Shown here piece by piece: positions 58,399 to 64,000 of a stretch of DNA of 64,000 nt (position 1 is its first letter; every line of letters begins with the position of its first letter). Origin of the DNA: Agroathelia rolfsii (Eukaryota > Basidiomycota > Agaricomycetes > Amylocorticiales > Amylocorticiaceae). Where the stretch lies: the NCBI GenBank assembly GCA_018343915.1, contig JABRWF010000006.1, positions 4,116,904 through 4,180,903 on the forward strand, written 5' to 3'. Below the pieces are notes generated by a model. That model was not told the DNA's origin. It searched no databases and saw only the letters and a program-made list of their open reading frames with translations. A program made the position numbers and the translations under genes.

Positions 58399-59765
58399 AT
58401 GTCTGAGACGTCATCTCTACCCCTTCCTCTTCCCTCCGAATGCTGTTTCAAAGACTGTCATAACAGAAGTATTATCAGTGGATATCAATTGCTTCTTGAT
58501 GCCCTGGAAGTTGCCCAGAAAAATCAGAACACGGAGGCCATTATGAACATTAAAGTCATCGGTTTTCTTTTAATCTCTCTTTTTGAATCCCGAGAAACCC
58601 TCGGGGATGGCCCAGCCGCAAGAGTCTTCACCGAAGTAGCCTCGTCTAATGCTAATGATTCTATTAACGAACTGGGCATACACTACCGTGAAAAGCTTCT
58701 TCGCGCATGTATAGTGTTCAATTCCCAGGGCCTTAGCCTTGATGACGTGCCTAACGTTCTTACGTTTGTAGTCCGTCAGCCAAAGGGACAATTGCCGACA
58801 CCTTCGGAGCATCCCTCTCGTCCCTCTTTTTCTACCTTGGAAGACATGATGAAGGATTGCTTGGAAGGATCCGGATTGAGTTATGGCGGACTGAAACGAC
58901 GTGTTAGTTCACTAAGTACTTCCAAGCAGCAAGCTATGTCTCATTTTTGTTATTCCAGGCTCTTGCACGTGACGGTTACCGTTGCATGCTCAGCGGAGCT
59001 CTTGATTTGCAATATGGAAAAAAGAATAAGAATCTTACCGGGGACATGAGGCACACAAATTGTTGCCACATATTACCTCAGTCGACTGTGCAAAATGTAG
59101 ATCCAAACAACCCAACCTATGATAAGAAGGTGACACTCCGTTTTATCTTTTTTTTTACCAACTACTATTGTAACTGATGACAATACACAGAGAACTTACG
59201 CGGCCTCAGTCCTTTCCGTGCTTCGTGCATTCGGTCTCGAGAAGATTATCGATAAATTCCTGACAGCTGATGGAATTCATGATTTGGGCAATGTCCTTAC
59301 CCTGACTACTGATATACACGCCGTTTTTGATACCTTAGATATGTGGCTAGAAGGAACGGGTATGCCTCATGAGGTATGCCATTGTTTTCTACGCCTCATT
59401 CATTACTCAATATATACCCTTAGTATCGTATTTGCTCGTTCGATAAGCGTATAACCAAGAGCTTGCCGGAGAAGGTGCAATTCTGGAACCATGCGGAAAA
59501 GATGGATCCTACTTTATCATTACCAGATCCGGCTTTATTGTGCATACATGCTATCTGTGCCAAAGCGCTCCATATGTCTGGTGCGGCCGAGTATATTGAC
59601 GAACTAGATGAGGAATTTGAAGGCATTGGTGTTTTAGCTCAAGATGGCTCTTCTGCTAAAGTTTTACATGATGCTGTTTACCGTATTGCTATATTACAGT
59701 GCCCACCTAAAGCTTTTCACACTTTTAATACATTAACTGACTACTCAAATACACCGCTTTCATAG
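58399..59765 (+). CDS. HNH-endonuclease-domain protein
   Basis: Four exons (58399-58902, 58959-59129, 59191-59373, 59424-59765) give an intact 399-residue protein. The second half carries an HNH (type 2, PF13391-like) fold: RDGYRCMLSG (Cys about 177), CCHILPQST (His about 205), LGNVLTLTTDIHAVFD (Asn about 259 and His about 268) and the trailing DMWLE. Such proteins are abundant in Agaricomycetes; their targets are unknown, and a role in nuclease-based defence or self/non-self reactions is only speculative. The N-terminal 165 residues are helical without known domain. Last host gene before the telomere: its stop codon is about 50 bp from the terminal retroelement. Confidence 0.82.
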
Positions 59766-59868
59766 ATTGTTATAGGATAATTTAGTAATATGTTTATTCT
59801 ATATAATGTTTTTAATTAGGGTTAGGGGGTGGATGGCAAATAAAACTCGAAGAGAGGAGCAGGGGGGG

Positions 59869-59953
59869 CTCGACTGGGTCAACGGGTGGATGGTTAGTCC
59901 ACAGCATACCCGTTTCGCCCTTTAAAGGGCTCATCAGGACCTGCTTAGTCGAG
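59869..59953 (-). ncRNA. type I hammerhead ribozyme, copy 1
   Basis: Read on the minus strand: stem I 5' side CTCGACT and GGTC, core CTGATGA (59937-59931), stem II GCCCTTTAAAGGGC, then GAAA (59916-59913), stem III CGGG paired with CCCG with an inner TGGA/TCCA hairpin, and GTT followed by GACC and AGTCGAG, which close stem I. All core nucleotides are present and all three stems pair perfectly. The predicted cut is between 59881 and 59880. Hammerheads in the repeats of Penelope-like elements are established. Confidence 0.9.
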
Positions 59954-60160
59954 TCTACACACATAATAATCAGCATAACGGTGACTAATGTTATCTTGCT
60001 TACCTAGCCCGATCGCCGAAGGCAATCGGTAATCCATGAGCGGGACGCTTACCAACGCCGATCGATAAGATCAGGTCCGCATCGGAATGACTAAAAATCG
60101 CTAACAATTAGTAATAAGCAATACGTGCTTACTAACCTTACAGCAAGGTCACATGAAAAA

Positions 60161-60250
60161 CACGTGATCTATAACCAGACCACGTGACGGAGTCACGTGC
60201 TTTACAGGCACGTGACTAATCCACGTGACCTAACCCCTACTGATCACGTG
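60161..60250. promoter_or_regulatory. array of six CACGTG palindromes, copy 1
   Basis: CACGTG at 60161, 60181, 60194, 60209, 60222 and 60245, several as TCACGTG or CACGTGAC. It is an E-box of the type bound by bHLH factors such as Cbf1. Its presence in the element suggests a promoter or a docking site; this is inference. Confidence 0.55.
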
Positions 60251-60315
60251 ACCTATGTGTTAGGTTAGTTAGGGGGTGGATGGCAAATAAAACTCGAAGA
60301 GAGGAGCAGGGGGGG

Positions 60316-60400
60316 CTCGACTGGGTCAACGGGTGGATGGTTAGTCCACAGCATACCCGTTTCGCCCTTTATAGGGCTCATCAGGACCTGCTTAGTCGAG
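60316..60400 (-). ncRNA. type I hammerhead ribozyme, copy 2
   Basis: Identical to copy 1 except for one loop change in stem II (GCCCTATAAAGGGC). Core CTGATGA at 60384-60378; the predicted cut lies between 60328 and 60327. With copy 1 it would release a 447-nt RNA from a transcript crossing both. Confidence 0.9.
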
Positions 60401-60607
60401 TCTACACACATAATCAGCCTAAGGGTGACTAATGTTATCTTGCTTACCTAGCCCGATTGCCGAAGGTGATCGGTAATCCATAAGCGGGACGCTTACCAAC
60501 GCCGATTGATAAGATCAAGTCCGCATCGGAATGACTAAAAATCGCTAACAATTAGTAATAAGCAATACGTGCTTACTAACCTTACAGCAAGGTCACATGA
60601 AAAACAC

Positions 60608-60697
60608 GTGATCTATAACCAGACCACGTGACGGAGTCACGTGCTTCACAGGCACGTGACCAATCCACGTGACCTAACCCCTACTGATTACGTGACC
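60608..60697. promoter_or_regulatory. array of five CACGTG palindromes, copy 2
   Basis: Same spacing as copy 1; the sixth site has changed to TACGTG. Confidence 0.55.
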
Positions 60698-60715
60698 TAC
60701 ATGTTAGGTTAGTTA

Positions 60716-61171
60716 GGGGTTAGGGGTTAGCTATTGATAAGTTAGTCTTAGTGGCTAGGTAGTATTATATAAATACGTTATATATGTACTTACGGGGTTA
60801 GGGAGTTAGGGTGTCTGTTAGCTTGTCTAACTTCCTCGGTTAATACCGTCTGTGCATGAAACAGAGTTTCCAAAGTACCTACAAGATAAAGGTGTGTGGC
60901 AAAAGAATTCCTACAAAATGGGACCATAAAGTAAAAGCATTGGATTATAGCCTTACTACTACACGGGGATTAGCGCTGCCGTCGCAGAGAGGTTTGGCAT
61001 GTCACAGCCGAGGCTATACCGGAATCCATCCCGGTTCCATTAAATTCTCTAACGTCGTATACAAGCACATTACCTTGGTCATACTAGTCCTACTTTGATC
61101 TAAACCATTAGCCGCATTGAGCACTTTAATGTCGTTGCAGGTACAAATCCAATCGATTGTAAGCCAGAGAC
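60716..61171 (-). other. 3' untranslated region of the retroelement
   Basis: Between the reverse transcriptase stop and the tandem repeats. Contains telomere-like GGGGTTAGGGAGTTAGGG at about 60795-60812, which may mark an older junction. No other frame supported. Confidence 0.5.
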
Positions 61172-63892
61172 TTACCATCTAGCAATTCTCCATTGTGTAG
61201 GCCCTGGAGAGCGTCTTCTTCTAAAACCTATGTCAGAACTATCCGAATCAGAACTAACAGAGCCCTCACCGGGGGCTGGGTCTGCCATAGGTAGGTAGGA
61301 AGACGTGAACGAATCGTCTAGGGGTGGCGCTGTTCCGTGTCGCCTCTCTTGATTAACAAGAGTGTCAATTTCCCCTGTTACTTGCTCATCCAGGTTTTCT
61401 AACACCACTTTTTTCCAAAGACTTGTGATGTCAAACAAATTGCAAGTGCGAGAGCGACTTACAATTGTTCGTGTGGTATGGTTAAAGAAGTGACGAATAT
61501 CAGGCATACCCTGATTTTCAGACCAACCAGTCTCCATGTCTATGTCTCCCGAAGAAGGCAATAAACAGAAGCGCTGATCAATTTGAAACCACCTAAGGAG
61601 GTCTTCCTCACCAATGAAGCTATAGTCCCCAAATTTGGGTTCTAGTTCATTACGTTCTACTTTGTATAAGTATTCACGCCAGTAACCAAGAATGGTGTCT
61701 GTAAATTCTTTTGCATTAAAATAATTCCATACAGGATTGAATTCTGTCTTGAGTACAAGAAGGTTAGTGCCGTCTTTGGCTTTACGATGATTAACGGTGA
61801 GCCGTTTTTCCCATCTTTCTTGTAAATTTTTCTTTGCCCAAGACATAACAAGAGCCTCAGGGTAGCCGCGTGCTATATAAAGATTAACTAAGTCTTTAAT
61901 TGCATCCAGGTAGTGTGACTGTGTACTACTTAACACGGCCATCCTTGACATTTCCCCAATGAATGTTCCTCTTTTGACATCCATGGGGTGTGCCGAGATG
62001 AATGGAATTCTTTCGTGGTTGGACTGCGCTTTTCTGAAGGGCATGTGCTGTAACTGTCCATTGTGATCTCGGTACAGTGTCATGTCCAGGAAGTGTTGAA
62101 AAGATTCTGACGCATTCCAAATAATTTCACAGCCATCGAACTTTATTTTGTCATTAACAACTTGTATGGCTTCTTGTTCACTTGAAGCATACACAATTGC
62201 TAAGCAGTCGTCGATGTAGCGCCCATAGAACGGTACTTGGGCACATTCAAGAATTTTGACCTTGTTTTCAAAAAACCAGCCATAGAGGTTGGCTAAATCT
62301 GGGGAGTCAGCGACTCCCATAGCAAGGCCACGTTTTTGTTCGTAGATTTTATCTTGAAACTGTGTTACTAGTCTAGTATTACCTACATATAAACTTTGTT
62401 TGAACAATCTTTGTTCTAGTTTATGACTATCATGATCCCTTATATTCCAATAGTGATCCATATACATGTCGTACACTATAGTGAGACATTTATCTAATGG
62501 TATATTAGGGTAGAAGGCCACTACGTCACCAGTGACGATATAGAATTTGTGGCGAGGTAATAGAGATAGTTTACTTAATTTTATCGCCAAGTCTTTGGTT
62601 CCATGTATAATAGTTGGCGCCGAATTAATAATTGGTTTAAGTTTTTTAGATACAAATTTAGCCGCCGGATTCATAACCGAAGAGTGACAGGGTATGATTG
62701 GTCTGAATTTAACCGGCTGTTTATGGATTTTGGGGATACCATAAAACTTCGGGATCTTATGATTGTAACGTCCTTCCTTTTCTTCAGGTATTTGAGAAAG
62801 AAAGAATTTCTCCGTTACAGTTTCTATCCGGACAAAATTGGCTGTATCTGCAAGGTTGGCAAGTTCTTTCATACTTTTAACCTTGTTGTCGAGAATAGCT
62901 TGTGCCATTACTGGGTTAAGCTCTTTATAATCTAAAGGATTATTTAATATCTCGAGAGATTTTTCTATGATCCAGGTACGCTCTGACACGGCGATACCTA
63001 GGTTCTTATCAGTGCCAGTAACTACATAGTTATGGTCGTTCAAGAACTTTTGGATTGGTTTGAGATGAGGTGTGAGCGACTTAAAGTTCGACTCATCCGA
63101 CTCCGTTGGCATTTTAGCGATCGTATCATTAATGAAGCGCTGTCCCATACGGAGACCCTGTTCCAGGTACCACGGCATTTTGAAGGGTGGAAATTTGGTT
63201 TCTTTCTTGACTTCAAAATCAGGATCATAGAGGGAATCTTTCCCTGAGAAAGAGAATAATACTCTCCATCTTAAACGGCGAGTAAAGTCTTCATACGCAT
63301 TTTGTAATAACTCTTTCTTTAGTGGTTGGTGTAGAAGAAATCGCATTCCAACACTTAATGAGTAACTTATGTTATCGGGCAAATTCACGCCAGGAGAAGT
63401 GTGAACAGATTTTTTGTAACTATTTAAGTACAAATAATCTACAGGCGTATGTAAAATAACTAATTCTACCGCGCGTGGATAAGAAATGTCAGTAATCTTA
63501 TCAGGCAAGGTTGAGGCGATACCAGGTACATACCCGGAAAAATCGATGTCGTCCCCTCTTATTACTTGCGAGCCTTGCCTTTGCCCTTGTTGTTGGACCC
63601 ACCAGCCTTCTTGTTCTTGTCTTTCTGAGCGGCTTGCAGCACATTCTTGGGCTGCTTGCGAGAAGGAGGGGGCAGGTAACGTTTGCCGCCCTTGTCGGTG
63701 TAGTCCTTGGCGACGCTTAAGATCTTGCGAGCTTGTTTCGCCAATTTGGCGTCGCGTTTGGCATTGTTCTAAAGAATTATTTTTATAAGTCATTAGATCT
63801 TGGTTATAGAAGGAGGATCTTACCTTCTTTTGCTTTTCCGTAAGCTTACCAAGTTTGCCCTTCAATGTGCAAGCTACCGCTTTGTCTATCAT
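61172..63892 (-). CDS. Penelope-like reverse transcriptase, endonuclease-less
   Basis: Continuous frame of 906 residues. RT motifs in order: FYGIPKIHK (about 379) with KFRPIIPCHSSV, motif A TGDVVAFYPNIP (about 454), motif B KRGLAMGVADSPDLANLYGW (about 521) and the catalytic YIDD (about 557-560). The IPKIHK block and YIDD are typical of Penelope-like elements. No GIY-YIG endonuclease follows; the C-terminus is acidic and Ser-rich. The first about 120 residues overlap a 55-nt GT-AG intron (63823-63769) and a lysine-rich frame, so the natural N-terminus is uncertain. The frame upstream stays open for 13 codons and then meets a stop inside the telomeric repeat, which fits 5' truncation. No stops disrupt the RT, so it may be active or recently inserted. 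Confidence 0.88.
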   Translation of the reverse strand: MIDKAVACTLKGKLGKLTEKQKKVRSSFYNQDLMTYKNNSLEQCQTRRQIGETSSQDLKRRQGLHRQGRQTLPAPSFSQAAQECAASRSERQEQEGWWVQQQGQRQGSQVIRGDDIDFSGYVPGIASTLPDKITDISYPRAVELVILHTPVDYLYLNSYKKSVHTSPGVNLPDNISYSLSVGMRFLLHQPLKKELLQNAYEDFTRRLRWRVLFSFSGKDSLYDPDFEVKKETKFPPFKMPWYLEQGLRMGQRFINDTIAKMPTESDESNFKSLTPHLKPIQKFLNDHNYVVTGTDKNLGIAVSERTWIIEKSLEILNNPLDYKELNPVMAQAILDNKVKSMKELANLADTANFVRIETVTEKFFLSQIPEEKEGRYNHKIPKFYGIPKIHKQPVKFRPIIPCHSSVMNPAAKFVSKKLKPIINSAPTIIHGTKDLAIKLSKLSLLPRHKFYIVTGDVVAFYPNIPLDKCLTIVYDMYMDHYWNIRDHDSHKLEQRLFKQSLYVGNTRLVTQFQDKIYEQKRGLAMGVADSPDLANLYGWFFENKVKILECAQVPFYGRYIDDCLAIVYASSEQEAIQVVNDKIKFDGCEIIWNASESFQHFLDMTLYRDHNGQLQHMPFRKAQSNHERIPFISAHPMDVKRGTFIGEMSRMAVLSSTQSHYLDAIKDLVNLYIARGYPEALVMSWAKKNLQERWEKRLTVNHRKAKDGTNLLVLKTEFNPVWNYFNAKEFTDTILGYWREYLYKVERNELEPKFGDYSFIGEEDLLRWFQIDQRFCLLPSSGDIDMETGWSENQGMPDIRHFFNHTTRTIVSRSRTCNLFDITSLWKKVVLENLDEQVTGEIDTLVNQERRHGTAPPLDDSFTSSYLPMADPAPGEGSVSSDSDSSDIGFRRRRSPGPTQWRIARW
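63562..63892 (-). CDS. small lysine-rich protein from spliced transcript (alternative frame)
   Basis: Exon 63892-63824 (23 codons, MIDKAVACTLKGKLGKLTEK...) joined to 63768-63562 gives a 91-residue basic protein containing LAKQARKILSVAKDYTDKGG and ending GGSNNKGKGKARK before two TAA codons. The intron is 63823-63769, with donor GTAAGA and acceptor TTTAG. The composition suggests nucleic-acid binding. It shares its start with the reverse transcriptase frame, which results if the intron is kept. It could instead be joined to the RT by a -1 frameshift. Existence of the protein is inferred. Confidence 0.5.
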
Positions 63893-63916
63893 AGACTGAA
63901 CGGAGGGGGACTTGTT

Positions 63917-64000
63917 GGGGTTAGTTAAGGGTTAGGGGGTTAGGGGTTAGGGGGTTAGGGGGTTAGGGGTTAGGGGGTTAGGGGGTTAGGGGTTAGGGGG
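63917..64000 (+). repeat. telomeric repeat tract at chromosome end
   Basis: G-rich strand in plus orientation, built of TTAGGGG and TTAGGGGG units; the first units (TTAG, TTAAGGG) are degenerate. The number of G residues in successive full units follows 5-4-5-5-4-5-5-4-5. Running into the window edge, it marks the right chromosome end or a point very near it. Confidence 0.85.

Larger units (their letters stand above)
59822..60268 (-). repeat. pLTR-like repeat, copy 1 (447-bp period)
   Basis: First of two tandem repeats, starting GGGGGTGGATGGCAAATAAA on the plus strand. It carries a hammerhead ribozyme and six CACGTG palindromes. Copy 2 differs by scattered substitutions and small indels. Junctions contain TTAGG-type telomere motifs. 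Confidence 0.85.
60269..60715 (-). repeat. pLTR-like repeat, copy 2
   Basis: Second tandem copy. It ends in GTTAGGTTAGTTAGGGG and is followed by telomere-like TTAGGGG. The last of the six E-boxes is mutated to TACGTG. Confidence 0.85.
59816..64000 (-). mobile_element. telomere-associated Penelope-like retroelement without endonuclease (Coprina/Athena type)
   Basis: The sense strand is minus. From the telomere inward: telomeric repeats, a reverse transcriptase frame, a 3' untranslated region with telomere-like motifs near 60710-60730 and 60795-60812, and two tandem 447-bp repeats (59822-60268, 60269-60715), each with a hammerhead ribozyme. The inner boundary is TTAGGGTTAGGGGG right after the HNH gene. 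Established knowledge: endonuclease-deficient Penelope-like elements of basidiomycetes and rotifers sit at telomeres, carry telomere-like repeats at their junctions and prime on the chromosome 3' end. The orientation here fits that model. The 5' end is probably truncated at the telomere. Confidence 0.82.

Noticed and set aside
59822..60715. CRISPR-like direct repeats
   Set aside because: Only two long tandem units of 447 bp with ribozymes; a eukaryotic retroelement explains them.
61172..63892. Reverse transcriptase as telomerase (TERT), retron or group II intron protein
   Set aside because: The IPKIHK block and YIDD with tandem hammerhead repeats point to a Penelope-like element; there are no TERT T-motif or TEN-domain features and no intron RNA structure.
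1..64000. tRNA or rRNA genes
   Set aside because: No convincing tRNA box pair or rRNA segment was seen by eye; a covariance scan was not possible, so absence is not proven.

Overview
The window is a piece of a filamentous basidiomycete chromosome, most likely an Agaricomycete. The grounds are many short introns of about 50-65 nt with GT-AG (occasionally GC-AG) ends, housekeeping genes of fungal type (URB1, MET2, TIM54, LCL3, NAA38), and transposon families common in Agaricomycetes (Plavaka-like, DUF6589-like, endonuclease-less Penelope-like). A Ceratobasidiaceae or Rhizoctonia-type source is possible, but I cannot fix the genus by eye. The right end runs into telomeric repeats (TTAGGGG/TTAGGGGG), so the last 25 kb is a subtelomere.

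1-2.1 kb: transposon debris (LTR pieces and a broken DUF6589-like reading frame). 2.5-38.5 kb: gene-bearing arm. In order: an O-methyltransferase (+), homoserine O-acetyltransferase MET2 (-), an Lsm-domain NAA38-like protein (+), TIM54 (+), an alpha/beta hydrolase ending in a peroxisomal AKL signal (+), the long ribosome-biogenesis gene URB1 (-), a small field of MITE-like repeats (18.3-20.9 kb), a secreted FAD-linked (BBE-type) oxidase (+), three secreted A1 aspartic proteases (two + and one -, the last two convergent), a serine-rich single-pass membrane protein (-) and the LCL3-type nuclease (+).

38.6-57.6 kb: AT-rich transposon graveyard. It holds LTR copies in both orientations, a decayed ADP-ribosyltransferase-like gene, a 6.8 kb Plavaka-like transposon whose 1.7-1.9 kb inverted repeats carry pieces of an HSP70/BiP gene, and a decayed integrase-domain gene. 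Several internal stops fit single C:G to T:A changes.

58.4-64 kb: the last host gene is an intact HNH-domain protein. It ends about 50 bp before a telomere-associated Penelope-like retroelement without endonuclease (Coprina/Athena type). That element has two tandem 447-bp repeats, each with a complete type I hammerhead ribozyme on the sense (-) strand, and a reverse transcriptase ORF whose 5' end abuts the telomere. This orientation is what priming by the chromosome's 3' end would produce. The ORF start region contains a 55-nt intron whose removal changes the reading frame, so splicing would choose between a small lysine-rich protein and the reverse transcriptase. This terminal unit is the most interesting system in the window.
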